Source: Dictyobacter formicarum (lineage in GTDB: Bacteria > Chloroflexota > Ktedonobacteria > Ktedonobacterales > Ktedonobacteraceae). From it: a stretch of 64,000 bases of DNA. Positions 43,268-52,227 of this stretch are shown here, piece by piece. Below the pieces are notes generated by a model. That model saw nothing but the letters and a program-made list of their open reading frames with translations, did not search any database and had not been told where the DNA came from. Position 1 is the first letter of the stretch; the number at the start of each line of letters is the position of its first letter. The DNA lies in contig NZ_BNJJ01000004.1 in assembly GCF_016587435.1 (NCBI RefSeq), forward strand, positions 124,001-188,000. Direction: 5' to 3'. Both the position numbers and the translations under genes were made by a program.

Positions 43268-44335
43268 ATGAAGAAGACTGCATTGCTCACATTACCTGGC
43301 AATGACACCTCCCTGGAACAGTATACCCCTGAAACCTCTAACCGTGATTTTGCTGAGTTAAAGCGCATAATGAAAAGACGTGGCCTGTTAGATAAGCAGC
43401 CAGGTTACTACACCTATCGTGTGCTGATGCTAATCGGTTTGCTGGCACTTAGCATGATCTTTCTCCTCGTTGTTCATTCTTTCTGGCTGCAGCTCATCAA
43501 TGCGATTTTCATGGCCTTCGTCTTCGCTCAAATCGGTTTGCTCAGCCACGAGGCTGGCCATCGCCAGATGTTTAATCGCTCCTGGAAGCATGATCTGATT
43601 GGTTTAATCGGCGGAAATTTATGTATTGGCATGAGCTATGCCTGGTGGTTGGATAAACATAATAGTCATCATAGTCATCCCAATCAGGTTGATATGGATC
43701 CAGATATTGAAATTCCTTTTCTGGAATTTACGGGGAAAGAGGATCTGGCACAGATTGGCAAATTCAGGCAATTTTTAGTGAAGCATCAAGCCTTTATTTT
43801 TCTGCCTGCTCTACTGACGGTATCAATTGGCCTGCAGTATAACAGTATTGTTTTTTTGTTGCGAAACAAGACCAGATTTTATGGTTTTGAGTGGGCTACG
43901 ATAATTGCGCATTTTGCTCTATATTTTGCGGCGATTTTCTACAGTATGAACATCTGGCAGGCAATCATCTTTATTGCTCTGAATCAGGCCGTTGCTGGTT
44001 TCTACCTGGGTTCTATTTTCGCGCCTAACCATAAAGGTATGCCAGTCCTGGATAAAGAGAGTCAGGTTGGTTTCTTGCATCGCCAGGTGTTGACCTCACG
44101 CAATATCTATGGTAATCCCCTGATTGATTTCATTTATGGTGGTTTAAACTATCAAATCGAGCATCACCTCTTCCCCAGCATGCCTCGCAACAAGTTAAAA
44201 GAGGCTCGCAGCGTGGTGAAACTCTTCTGTGAGGAGCGTGATATTCCCTACCACGAGACGCATGTCCTGCAATCGTTCAAGGAAATTTTGCAGCATCTGC
44301 ATCAGATAGGAGCCTCTCTGCGCCGCTTCTCTTAA
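43268..44335 (+). CDS. Membrane fatty acid desaturase
   Basis: 355 residues. Three histidine clusters for the di-iron site: HEAGH at 94-98, HNSHHSH at 131-137 and QIEHHLFP near the C-terminus (YQIEHHLFPSMPRN). This is the acyl-lipid/front-end type (Gln replacing the first His of the third cluster, as in delta-5/6 desaturases and linoleoyl-CoA desaturases). Hydrophobic segments about 50-90 and 185-245 place it in the membrane. It introduces double bonds into membrane lipids, often a cold response. AAGGAAG before 43268 sets the start; the frame opens at 43238. No cytochrome b5 domain is fused. Confidence 0.9.
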   Translation: MKKTALLTLPGNDTSLEQYTPETSNRDFAELKRIMKRRGLLDKQPGYYTYRVLMLIGLLALSMIFLLVVHSFWLQLINAIFMAFVFAQIGLLSHEAGHRQMFNRSWKHDLIGLIGGNLCIGMSYAWWLDKHNSHHSHPNQVDMDPDIEIPFLEFTGKEDLAQIGKFRQFLVKHQAFIFLPALLTVSIGLQYNSIVFLLRNKTRFYGFEWATIIAHFALYFAAIFYSMNIWQAIIFIALNQAVAGFYLGSIFAPNHKGMPVLDKESQVGFLHRQVLTSRNIYGNPLIDFIYGGLNYQIEHHLFPSMPRNKLKEARSVVKLFCEERDIPYHETHVLQSFKEILQHLHQIGASLRRFS

Positions 44336-44356
44336 TAGCTCTTTTTCTCCTCTTCT

Positions 44357-44567
44357 TTCAGAAATGGGTTTGAAGCCCACGACCCTGGGAAGCAAGGCGC
44401 CCCTGGGCCTGGGGAACGCAGGCGTCCCCAATCTTTTTTCTGTTGGGTGCAAAATGTGCGCTTTTCGCACGCTTTGCACCCAACAGAAAAACTGCTTTTG
44501 AGCTCCGCAGGAGCGTAGTGTGAGGGGCCGCAGGCGCGAAACTCAGGGCTTTCAGGCCCCTTCTTAG
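44357..44567 (+). repeat. Palindromic intergenic element, copy 7
   Basis: 211 bp. Left end TTCAGAAATGGGTTTGAAGC is inverted relative to the right end GGGCTTTCAGGCCCCTTCTT. The type-2 head GCCTGGGGAACGCAGGCGTC is followed by a core of 26-bp arms with two mismatches (44435-44491, box GTTGGGTGCA) and the tail TTTTGAGCTCCGCAGGAGCG. It follows the desaturase gene. A further hairpin, GCCCCTTCTT/AAGAAGGGGC, overlaps the right end. Confidence 0.85.
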
Positions 44568-44578
44568 CAAGAAGGGGC
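44556..44578. terminator. Short GC hairpin after the small unknown gene
   Basis: GCCCCTTCTT and AAGAAGGGGC around AGC, nine bases beyond the minus-strand gene end at 44587. Confidence 0.5.
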
Positions 44579-44586
44579 GAACAATG

Positions 44587-44955
44587 TTAGCTTTGCTGAG
44601 TATGATCTATTTCCTGAAGAGCCTGCAGAACCTGATCATATCTATCTTTCAGAATACTATTGAGATCCTGCAATTTTTCCAGAGTTTGAGCATCAAAAGT
44701 ATCGCTTATCCATTGCTCTACCTGATTAAGCTGACTCTGCTGCTCAAGTATCCAGAAACGAATGCGCTGTTGGACAAATGGGAGGTCGCTATTTTGGATT
44801 GGAATATAGCCGATAAATAGTTCATCTGCATCCTTTTGTTCGAGAGAGATTTGCAGCATGCCCAGAGGCTGCTGCTCTGCTGGCATTTGTACCTTGCGTA
44901 CATGAAATTTCCCGTATTGTTTGACGGTAATACCCGTTTTTGGTAGTACTTGCAT
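44587..44955 (-). CDS. Conserved-looking small protein of unknown function
   Basis: 122 residues, not recognised. No signal peptide or membrane helix. The first half is beta-like (QVLPKTGITVKQYGKFHVRK, PLGMLQISLEQKDADELF), the second half a long amphipathic helix likely to be coiled coil (QQRIRFWILEQQSQLNQVEQ, LEKLQDLNSILKDRYDQVLQ). GGGAGGG five bases before the ATG at 44955 gives a strong start; the frame to 44979 is not used. Confidence 0.6.
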   Translation of the reverse strand: MQVLPKTGITVKQYGKFHVRKVQMPAEQQPLGMLQISLEQKDADELFIGYIPIQNSDLPFVQQRIRFWILEQQSQLNQVEQWISDTFDAQTLEKLQDLNSILKDRYDQVLQALQEIDHTQQS

Positions 44956-45184
44956 AAAACCCTCCCTGACTGACCCCAACCTTCTATCTTCATTATATAT
45001 TTAGCCTTAAGTGCTATTTTGATATGCTTATATATGCCTTTTGATACCCCATTTCTGTATGCTGAAAATCATGCCCTTTTATGTATTATTTAAGAAAATT
45101 ACCTGTGATACGTCTCTTTATTGATATATTCTTTCTTGATTTAAAACCTACCCTTTTGGATAGGTGAATTATGTATGTTGTTAG

Positions 45185-45394
45185 TTAGTGAGCGTGTTTG
45201 ATTCCCATGATCATGGAAATTACGTTATGTGCCAGCCTGGGAGCGCTGACGCCCTCAATCTCTTTTTTATGTTGGTGCAAAACGTGCGCACTGCGCACGT
45301 TTTGCACCAACATAAAAAACCTCTTTTGAGCTCCGCAGGAGCGTCGTGTGAGGGGCCGCAGGCGCGTACCGTATGGCTTTCAGACACATTCTAA
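45185..45394 (+). repeat. Palindromic intergenic element, copy 8
   Basis: 210 bp. The left end starts TTAGTGAGCGTGTTTGATTC and the right end finishes with ATGGCTTTCAGACACATTCT. The core at 45263-45319 has perfect 27-bp arms with an ACT loop, box GTTGGTGCA and a GTGCGC tip; type-2 tail follows. The right end merges into the ribosome site (AAGGAAGG) of the tlyA-like gene, so the element lies in its promoter or leader region. Confidence 0.85.
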
Positions 45395-45410
45395 GGAAGG
45401 TTGCCCGACT

Positions 45411-46307
45411 ATGTCCTTTGCTTCGTTCAATCAGGAGCCATCTATTATTCCCTCGATCGCTCAGCCTCCAGCGCGTGCTAAACTACCCCGGCGCCTACCG
45501 CTGGCGCACCTGCTGGTTGAGCGCGGTTTTTTTCCAGGACTTGATGAGGCCAGGCGCTGGGTGATGGCCGGAAAAGTGCTGGTTGATGAACGTTGTTTAG
45601 ATAAACCCGGTATGCTGGTTTCCTTCCAGGCCGCGCTGCGTGTGAAGGATCATTTGCGCTATGCCAGCCGGGGTGGCTATAAACTGGAGACCGCCCTCCA
45701 TCATTTCGGGATAGATGTGCAGCAGGCGGTGGCGATTGATTGTGGTGCCTCGACTGGAGGCTTTACCGATTGTTTATTGCAACACGGGGCTGCCCTGGTG
45801 TATGCGGTTGAAGTTGGACATGGTCAGTTGCTGGGTCGTTTGCGCTTAGATGCGCGCGTACGCAATTACGAACATACTAATTTCAGCGATCTGGTTGGTA
45901 TGGATCTCTCGCCGGCTCCTACACTGATCTCGTTGGATCTGTCTTATCTCTCGCTGACGAAAGCGTTGCCCATTGCCGTCTCGTTGCTGCCAGAGCAGGG
46001 ACGCATCCTGGCGCTGGTGAAGCCGTTATTTGAGGTGGAGTGTAGCGAGGCACGCCGCAAGGGATATATCGAGGAGCCGTACTTACTGGTGGAAGTTCTG
46101 CAGCGTATATTGCAGGCTGGCACTACTAATGGACTGGCTGTTGAGGGCCTGGCTAAGCTCGCTTTACAGCCGCGCAATGGTGTACACGAATTTTTTGTCT
46201 CTTTCCTGCTCGATCCTCTGGCGGCGTCAAAATTGTATAGCGAGGATGTTTTGTACTCTATGGTTATGGGAGATGGTATCGGCCCGACCCAGGTCGGATA
46301 TATATAA
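45411..46307 (+). CDS. tlyA: TlyA-family rRNA (cytidine-2'-O)-methyltransferase
   Basis: 298 residues. An S4 RNA-binding domain (LPLAHLLVERGFFPGLDEAR, GKVLVDERCLDKPG) is followed by an FtsJ/RrmJ-type methyltransferase domain: SRGGYKLETAL, the SAM site AIDCGASTGGFTDCLLQHGA, VYAVEVGHGQL, LISLDLSYLSL and ALVKPLFEVE. The family methylates 16S/23S rRNA (capreomycin sensitivity in mycobacteria). The ATG at 45411 follows AAGGAAGG; the N-terminal 25 residues are polar and variable. An upstream in-frame start at 45348 lies in the repeat element and is rejected. Confidence 0.92.
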   Translation: MSFASFNQEPSIIPSIAQPPARAKLPRRLPLAHLLVERGFFPGLDEARRWVMAGKVLVDERCLDKPGMLVSFQAALRVKDHLRYASRGGYKLETALHHFGIDVQQAVAIDCGASTGGFTDCLLQHGAALVYAVEVGHGQLLGRLRLDARVRNYEHTNFSDLVGMDLSPAPTLISLDLSYLSLTKALPIAVSLLPEQGRILALVKPLFEVECSEARRKGYIEEPYLLVEVLQRILQAGTTNGLAVEGLAKLALQPRNGVHEFFVSFLLDPLAASKLYSEDVLYSMVMGDGIGPTQVGYI

Positions 46308-46319
46308 AGCGGGGAGGTG

Positions 46320-46399
46320 CAGGAGGGGCGGCCAGCCCCTCCTGCCGGGGGTGGGGTGTCCCCACCAACATCCTCTCCCCTCCTCCCGCCGAAGGCGGG
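46320..46399 (+). terminator. Cluster of three GC-rich stem-loops after tlyA
   Basis: CAGGAGGGGC/GCCCCTCCTG (46320-46344), GTGGGG/CCCCAC (46351-46365) and CCCGCC/GGCGGG (46385-46399). The first lies 12 bases after the stop. No T-run, so Rho-independent termination would be weak; a REP-like repeat is possible. Confidence 0.5.
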
Positions 46400-46705
46400 A
46401 ATACAAGAGATCATTTATACCTTCTTAAAAAGTAAAAGATCATAGGCCCGAACCCACAGGGTTCATATTCCTATTGTTTTTTTGGTCTGTGAAACGTCAA
46501 GAATATAGAAGGGATTAAACGATTACCATTATATAACTATTAGCGCGAGCAGGGGAAGCTAACTCATATGTGCTGCAAGCACATCGTTGGCAGCTCGATT
46601 GTTACTTAATAGGTGGTTATAGCGTATGAATAGATATCTGTTTGCTTTCTGCTCCAACGGTTTATATATGCCGGGAGTTGAAGCAAGGAGGCTATACATA
46701 CATAC

Positions 46706-46733
46706 TTGATTGCATATAAAACCCGATTATAAT
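46706..46733 (+). promoter_or_regulatory. Sigma-70-type promoter of the TPR-like gene
   Basis: TTGATT, 16-base spacer, TATAAT. The -10 box overlaps the ATG at 46732, which therefore cannot be the translation start of the downstream gene. Confidence 0.6.
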
Positions 46734-46761
46734 GGATGAGATTATGCTTAAGGGATATCAA

Positions 46762-47145
46762 ATGATGCAACCTTCAGAACAAACTTCTTTTTCCAATACG
46801 AATGTACTGGCTGCTGATTTGTCTTCTCAATCTTACGTTGAGGATGGCAATATCTTTGTTGGCGCGGCCAAACATGAGAAGACGCTGACGTTTATTAAAT
46901 ATGCTTTGTTGCTGGATGCCATTGATGAAGGCTGGTTATATGAGCAGCAGGGCTGGATGTTTAATCAATTGCAGCGCTATCGCGAGGCCTTAGAAGCCTT
47001 TGAACGTGCGCGCCACCTGGGTTACGCCAATGATGGGTGGCTCTATAAGCAGAAATCCTACGCGCTTACCAGATTAGATCGCGGGGAGGAAGCTTTGGAA
47101 GCGTGTGAACGTGCGCGCAGCCTTGGCTACGTTAACGAAGAATAG
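46762..47145 (+). CDS. TPR-like repeat protein
   Basis: 127 residues, soluble. Two clear 35-residue helical repeats: GWLYEQQGWMFNQLQRYREA then LEAFERARHLGYAND, and GWLYKQKSYALTRLDRGEEA then LEACERARSLGYVNE. These fit the tetratricopeptide pattern (A/G at 8, Y/R at 17, A at 20, A at 27) and suggest a protein-binding adaptor. Partner unknown. AAGGGATATCAA before the ATG at 46762 and the promoter at 46706-46733 set the start. It may be shortened relative to larger TPR proteins, but both ends look natural. Confidence 0.75.
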   Translation: MMQPSEQTSFSNTNVLAADLSSQSYVEDGNIFVGAAKHEKTLTFIKYALLLDAIDEGWLYEQQGWMFNQLQRYREALEAFERARHLGYANDGWLYKQKSYALTRLDRGEEALEACERARSLGYVNEE

Positions 47146-47332
47146 TTGGATGCTTTTCCTATATTCATCCACCGCGCTTGTTAGTAGGAAGTTTTTTTGT
47201 GCATTTTTGATTTTTTGATGTTTTTGGTCGACGTAAGTACTAGCTTGAAGTGGAAATCCCTGACAGTCGTCGCGCAAGTTTTTATACTAAAGGTGAGGGA
47301 AGGGCGTTCCCAATTTTTAGATAAGGTGGGCT

Positions 47333-48559
47333 ATGAATTCTGTGTGGCCTGTGATTGATTTTCTGGTTGCGAACCATTTGACATTGCTGCTTGGCGGTGT
47401 CGTGGCATTTATATTAACCTATGTGGCGACTTATGGAGTGCTGGCGCTGTGTCGTAAGATGAATTGGTTTGAGCCGGTAGTAGCCCATAAGGTGCATAAG
47501 GAAGCTCTGGCTCGCCTGGGCGGACTGGCAATTTTTGTGGCTTTCCTGCTTTCTTCTTTGCTTTTCTATCTACCCACTCTGGCTGTGCAGCCTGGCGTAT
47601 CAGAAATGATTTTTGGCCATGCGGTCTCAAAAGAACTGGTCATTTATAGCCTGTTCCTGGTATCGTCGCTACTGATCGTGCTGGTTCATGCCTATGATGA
47701 TGTAAAAGGGATGCGACCACTGCCTAAGATGCTGGCGCAGACGGTGGCGGTATTGATCTTGATGGGTCCTGGCCTGCACTCGTTTCATGGCGTACTCTTC
47801 TTTGGTTTCCATAATCCCTTTGTCCATCAGCCCCCGGTGGCGGGTGCGGCGGTTCCCTGGTATCAACAGCCTGAGTTGACATTGTTTATTCATGAGCCCG
47901 TTGTTTCCTGGCTCACCATCCCGGCCGTCCTTTTTACCTGGTTCTGGTTCGTTGGGATGATGAATGCCATTAATTTTATGGATGGATTGGATGGGCTGGC
48001 GGCCGGCATTGTCGCTATTGCGGGCTTGTTTGTGACGATTATTAGCCTGGAGCTATCCCAGTATACTATTGCTACCCTGGCCGCTATTTTTACTGGTGCC
48101 GTGGCTGGCTTTCTGCCGCATAACTGGCATCCGGCGCGCATCATTATGGGCGACAGCGGCTCCCAATTTTTAGGTATCGCGCTAGCCATGCTTTCGATTA
48201 TGGGTGGAGCCAAATTCGCTCTCATCCTGATGATTTTAGGCATCCCTATCCTTGATATCGCCTGGGTCGCGGTTAATCGCCTGCGGCGTGGACAGAATCC
48301 TATGCAGCGAGATCTGTTGCCGCAGTATTCCCACAAAACCCACCTCCACTACCGCTTATTATTTGGCGGCCTCAGCGCTCGCCAGATCTGCTACATTTTT
48401 TACGCGACGACCGCCCTGTTTGGTCTGAGCGCGCTATTCCTGACCGGCATCTTTAAATTTCTTGGCTTTAGCCTGGTTGGCTTGATTGTGTGCTTGCTGT
48501 TCTGGAGTAGTATCTACCTGCAGTACAAAGCTACGCGCTCTAAGCAGCATCAAGCTTAA
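47333..48559 (+). CDS. WecA/MraY-like glycosyl-1-phosphate transferase
   Basis: 408-residue membrane enzyme with about eleven helices that transfers a sugar-1-phosphate to undecaprenyl phosphate. Catalytic signatures: LVHAYDDVKGMRPLPKM, FVGMMNAINFMDGLDGLAAG, LPHNWHPARIIMGDSGSQFL and SHKTHLHYRLLFGGLS (His-rich loop). Motifs match the TagO/WecA branch rather than MraY, so it probably starts teichoic acid-like or exopolysaccharide synthesis. AAGGTGGGCT precedes the ATG. No other glycan genes adjoin it. Confidence 0.9.
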   Translation: MNSVWPVIDFLVANHLTLLLGGVVAFILTYVATYGVLALCRKMNWFEPVVAHKVHKEALARLGGLAIFVAFLLSSLLFYLPTLAVQPGVSEMIFGHAVSKELVIYSLFLVSSLLIVLVHAYDDVKGMRPLPKMLAQTVAVLILMGPGLHSFHGVLFFGFHNPFVHQPPVAGAAVPWYQQPELTLFIHEPVVSWLTIPAVLFTWFWFVGMMNAINFMDGLDGLAAGIVAIAGLFVTIISLELSQYTIATLAAIFTGAVAGFLPHNWHPARIIMGDSGSQFLGIALAMLSIMGGAKFALILMILGIPILDIAWVAVNRLRRGQNPMQRDLLPQYSHKTHLHYRLLFGGLSARQICYIFYATTALFGLSALFLTGIFKFLGFSLVGLIVCLLFWSSIYLQYKATRSKQHQA

Positions 48560-48708
48560 CCATTGGCAGGGCCTGGCAGTATGACTTTTGTGTTTGCAAA
48601 ATGATATAGCTTGACAAACAAATGAATGCTTACTACACTTTGAACTAACTGGAAATTATTTAACGGTAATTACACAGTCTGATTAAGTGATTTAAACAGG
48701 GGATCTAG

Positions 48709-49755
48709 TTGGAGGATCGACAAGAAAATTCGCGTGTACGTGAATCTCGTGCACTCATCTGGGATGTCGCTCGCAAGTCGGGCGTCTCTATCTCAACGGT
48801 ATCGCGGGTATTGAATGGTCGCCCGGATGTATCTGTTGCGACCCGAGATAAGGTTCTGGCACATGTGCGAGACCTGGGATATAATTCTCACCGCCATACT
48901 CATGCTATCGTGCGTGCACCTTTGCAGCGTATAGGAGTAAGTATTCCTAATGAAGAGCATTTTATGGGCATGCTCCATGGAATTACTGACGCTGTTAACA
49001 AGCAAAAAGCTCAATTGTCTTTTTGCTCGCGTTCTTCTTGTTGTAGACCGGAACCGTCGTTGCTGGAGCGTTTGCAGGTGGAAGGTATGGATGCGGCTTT
49101 GCTGGTGCTACCAAAAGAGTCGGATGCTGAGTTGCTGGAACTATGTCACGCTGGTTTCCCTTTTGTCGTAATTGATCCCCGCACTCCCTTGAGCGATGAT
49201 ATTCCAACTGTTACCGGGGCCAACATTGGTGGTGCTCGTGCGGCCACCAAGCATCTCCTGTCATTAGGACATCGCCGGATTGGTCTTCTGGTCGGTGATA
49301 CGCGCTGGTGCATGAGCATTGATCGCCTGGCAGGCTATCAAGCCGTAATGTTTGCAACCGGCCTGCCACATGATCCTGCTTTAATTCGCGAGAGCGATTT
49401 TACCCTTGAAGGTGGCTATCAGGCTGCCATGGAACTGCTCAGCCTGCCAGAACGGCCGACCGCTATTTTTGCTTTTAGTGATGATATGGCCGTGGGCGTG
49501 TTGCGTGCCGCTGCCGAGCAGGGCCTCTCTGTTCCTCGTGACCTCTCGGTGGTTGGCTTTGATGACGCACGCTTTGCCTCATTTGTTACTCCCACTTTAA
49601 CAACTGTCCATCAGCCGCGTTATGAGCTTGGCTATACCGGCGTCGATGTGCTCTTTCGTAACCGGGCCGAAGCCCGCCTGGACGCTATCCATACCTCCCT
49701 GTCTACTCGCCTGGTGGTGCGCCAATCTACCGGACCCTGCCCCGAATACCTTTAA
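48709..49755 (+). CDS. LacI-family transcriptional regulator (second)
   Basis: 348 residues. DNA-binding region IWDVARKSGVSISTVSRVLN then GRPDVSVATRDKVLAHVRDL, with the effector domain TKHLLSLGHRRIGLLVGDTR, ERPTAIFAFSDDMAVGVLRA and LSVVGFDDARFASFVTPTLT. The start is a TTG at 48709, six bases after AGGGGA; no ATG precedes the helix-turn-helix. The effector domain contains a Cys-rich CSRSSCC near residue 106, unusual for the family. No sugar genes flank it, so its targets are elsewhere or unknown. Confidence 0.9.
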   Translation: MEDRQENSRVRESRALIWDVARKSGVSISTVSRVLNGRPDVSVATRDKVLAHVRDLGYNSHRHTHAIVRAPLQRIGVSIPNEEHFMGMLHGITDAVNKQKAQLSFCSRSSCCRPEPSLLERLQVEGMDAALLVLPKESDAELLELCHAGFPFVVIDPRTPLSDDIPTVTGANIGGARAATKHLLSLGHRRIGLLVGDTRWCMSIDRLAGYQAVMFATGLPHDPALIRESDFTLEGGYQAAMELLSLPERPTAIFAFSDDMAVGVLRAAAEQGLSVPRDLSVVGFDDARFASFVTPTLTTVHQPRYELGYTGVDVLFRNRAEARLDAIHTSLSTRLVVRQSTGPCPEYL

Positions 49756-49786
49756 TTCAAAAATAGAACATTTACGTGCGTCGAGG

Positions 49787-49868
49787 GAGAAATCGGGCGC
49801 AAGGCCCGAACCTATGAGGGGCGTTTTTCGGGTATCGACGAGAAATCGGGCGCAAGGCCCGAACCTAT
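49787..49868 (+). repeat. Two direct copies of a 29-bp MITE-end sequence
   Basis: GAGAAATCGGGCGCAAGGCC plus CGAACCTAT occurs at 49787-49815 and again, identical, at 49840-49868. Each contains a small hairpin (TCGGGC/GCCCGA). The sequence matches the ends of the 19860-20120 element. The rest of the 49756-50084 gap shows nothing else. Confidence 0.75.
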
Positions 49869-50084
49869 TGGGGATGGGCTTCTCTCTTGAGAGATTTAGA
49901 ATGGGAAGCAGCGTAATTATTGATACATCCGGTGTAGAGGGAACTCCTGGAAGGCTTTTAACGTCTCTTCAGTAGAGTAAGTTTAATGTATTCTCATTCA
50001 ATATGATGGCGAATGATTCTTAAAGGACACTTCACTATTGTTTTGCTTACCCGACCAATACATATCCTCTAAAGGAGTAGGTTT

Positions 50085-51107
50085 ATGTTGCGCACATGGG
50101 TGTCTCATCAAAAGTTATTACTGTTTGCTTGTGTTATGTTACTGGCCCTCTGGCTGGCTGCGTGTGGTTCTGCTGGATCTGCTACTAGCAATACCTCATC
50201 CTCTATGCCGACGGCGCAACGGCCAGCTGATCATTCAGCTAATAATGCCAGTGGTAGTAGTTCTACCAATTCAGGTTCTTCCTCGACGAGCGCTCAAAAG
50301 AACAAGTCTGGAAACTCACAGTCTTCCTCGGCGGATGCTGGTCCTCAATATTTGATTAAAACATTGAATGTGACCATGCAGGTTAAGGATACGCGCAAAG
50401 TTGCCAGCGATATTCAGTCCTGGATTGCTACTACCGATCCTCGTTCTTCTTCAGCTGGAGCTGATTATACACAGGTTGGCGACAAATACTATAATGTCTC
50501 GCTAACTTTTTCGGTCCAGGCCACTTTATACCCTCAAATTTATAGCTACCTGCGCGACTACAATGTTCAGGGGTCAACCGGTGGTAAATTAGTTGGGTTT
50601 AAAGAGACGGTGCAAGATGTCTCGAATGATTATGTCGATACGCAATCGCGGATTAAGAATTATAAGGGAGAGCAGGCACGCCTGTTAACGCTATTGAGTC
50701 AAGCTCAGGCGGTCAGTGATATTGTGACGATCGACCAAAAGTTGTCTGAGGTCGAAGGTAATATTGAGACCGCGGAGGCGCACTTAAAATTATTATCCAG
50801 CCAGGTTACTTTTTATACCGTCAACCTGTACCTGCAGCCTATCATCCCCAATATACCTGATCCCGCTCCACAGACCAATACTGACTGGTCGTTTAGCGGC
50901 TCCTTTGGCGAGGCTTTCACCGCTTCTTTGAGCTTTGGACGTGCCTTGCTGACGTTTCTAATCTGGTTGCTGGCGTTCAGCATTTATGTAGTTCCGGTTG
51001 TGCTTGTGGCCTGGTTGATCAGGAAATACCGCGTAGCTATTGGCCGTATCGTTTCGCCGCTCCTGGCTACCTATAAACCACCGCTGCCGCCACAGCCACA
51101 TACCTGA
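50085..51107 (+). CDS. DUF4349-domain lipoprotein
   Basis: 340 residues. A lipoprotein signal peptide (LLFACVMLLALWLAACGSAG, lipobox LAAC) leads to a Ser/Asn-rich spacer (about 30-85) and the DUF4349 domain: YLIKTLNVTMQVKDTRKVAS, YYNVSLTFSVQATLYPQIYS, DVSNDYVDTQSRIKNYKGEQ, VEGNIETAEAHLKLLSSQVT. A C-terminal membrane helix (LLTFLIWLLAFSIYVVPVVL) and a basic tail follow. So the coiled-coil domain is outside the cell and tethered at both ends. Function unknown. AAAGGAG precedes the ATG. Confidence 0.88.
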   Translation: MLRTWVSHQKLLLFACVMLLALWLAACGSAGSATSNTSSSMPTAQRPADHSANNASGSSSTNSGSSSTSAQKNKSGNSQSSSADAGPQYLIKTLNVTMQVKDTRKVASDIQSWIATTDPRSSSAGADYTQVGDKYYNVSLTFSVQATLYPQIYSYLRDYNVQGSTGGKLVGFKETVQDVSNDYVDTQSRIKNYKGEQARLLTLLSQAQAVSDIVTIDQKLSEVEGNIETAEAHLKLLSSQVTFYTVNLYLQPIIPNIPDPAPQTNTDWSFSGSFGEAFTASLSFGRALLTFLIWLLAFSIYVVPVVLVAWLIRKYRVAIGRIVSPLLATYKPPLPPQPHT

Positions 51108-51316
51108 TTCAGAGCGTGTCTGAAGTCCATGGCGATGGGTAGTAAAGCGCCCCCGTACGGGCGGGCGCATGCGCGCCCGCATCCTTTGTAATTGGTGGTG
51201 CAGAAAATGTGCACAGCACATTTTCTGCACCACCAATTACAACCGTTTTGAGCACCGAAGGTGCGAATCGTCAGGGGCCGAAGGCGCGAAACATCTGGCT
51301 TTCAGACACACTCTAA
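51108..51316 (+). repeat. Palindromic intergenic element, copy 9 (best preserved ends)
   Basis: 209 bp. Left end TTCAGAGCGTGTCTGAAGTC versus the complement of the right end TTAGAGTGTGTCTGAAAGCC: about 16 of 20 positions match. Head GTACGGGCGGGCGCATGCGC; core perfect 27-bp arms at 51186-51212/51216-51242 (box GGTGGTGCA); type-1 tail. It begins at the first base after the DUF4349 stop. Confidence 0.88.
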
Positions 51317-51339
51317 AAATGGCTCGGGCGCGCATGTGC

Positions 51340-51930
51340 CTAAATGTTTTCAAAAAACTCTGGTGGATGGTTGTCTGTTTTCAACGAGTGTGTCTGGAAG
51401 GCCTGGAAGAGGAGGGCGACCCCGATCACCAGCGCAAACGTACCGATCATCCACAGGACAATGCGGATGCCCAGGTGTGGCCTGAGACAGAAGATAATTC
51501 CGAAGATAATTGAGATCAACCCTACCAGCGCCAGCGGCCACTCGGGAGCAATCTGCTCCTTCTGACGAAATGCCGCTATAATTTTGAGTATACCCGTAAC
51601 AATGGCCCAGCCAGCGATCATGTATATAAATACTGTGATCATAATGGCTGGAAGGAGCAGGGCGATCAGGCCAATCGCGATGCTGAAGAAGCCCTCGAGT
51701 AGGGGGGCCCAGGTGGTGTGCCGTAGCAAGCGGCGCGCTTGAAAGCCTGTAACGATTGCGAAGATGCCATCTAGCAGACAAAAGGCGGCAAAGAGATAGG
51801 TCAGCAAGAACAGGGTCATGCGTGGAAAAAAGAAGGCGGCCAGGCCGAAGATGATGGCTAATGCTCCTCGTATAGCTGTGACCCACCAGTTACGGGCGAC
51901 CTCGTTAAGTATGCTCGGTTCTGCGTTCAT
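51340..51930 (-). CDS. HdeD-family membrane protein
   Basis: 196 residues with six membrane segments in three repeated helix pairs, e.g. RGALAIIFGLAAFFFPRMTL, EGFFSIAIGLIALLLPAIMI, PLALVGLISIIFGIIFCLRP. This triple (G-x-x-x-I-x-x-G) repeat is the DUF308/HdeD pattern, linked with acid resistance in enterobacteria; the role elsewhere is unclear. The start MNAEPSILNEVARNWWV at 51930 has GGGAG at long spacing; a start at 52008 would add 26 non-conserved residues. Confidence 0.85.
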   Translation of the reverse strand: MNAEPSILNEVARNWWVTAIRGALAIIFGLAAFFFPRMTLFLLTYLFAAFCLLDGIFAIVTGFQARRLLRHTTWAPLLEGFFSIAIGLIALLLPAIMITVFIYMIAGWAIVTGILKIIAAFRQKEQIAPEWPLALVGLISIIFGIIFCLRPHLGIRIVLWMIGTFALVIGVALLFQAFQTHSLKTDNHPPEFFENI

Positions 51931-52227
51931 TTTATATATTTCTCCCGTGGCTATGTAACCGGTGCCTCTTGTGATGTAGCGCATGAACGCGCTTCCCAGG
52001 TCAGCCACGTATGGTACAAGCCGTCAGTGTATCAGGGTTTAGCATGTAATAGCATAGTTGTGAACATACTCCTGAACCTTGCCTCTCTGCTTTTTTTCTG
52101 TCCACCGGACAGTGGTGGTATGCAATATTTCCTAACAAGTATAATAGCCGAGAGGTAAGGTTGGGTCCACCAAAAGATGTATGCCTGGTTGGATTTGTTC
52201 AACTATGCCGGACACAGACATGATTTG

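Noticed and set aside
46732..46761. Upstream ATG start for the TPR-like gene
   Set aside because: It overlaps the -10 box TATAAT; the ATG at 46762 has its own ribosome site.
49787..49868. Possible CRISPR fragment (two identical 29-bp repeats, 24-bp spacer)
   Set aside because: Only two copies, the repeat equals the end of another element at 19860-20120, and there are no cas genes.
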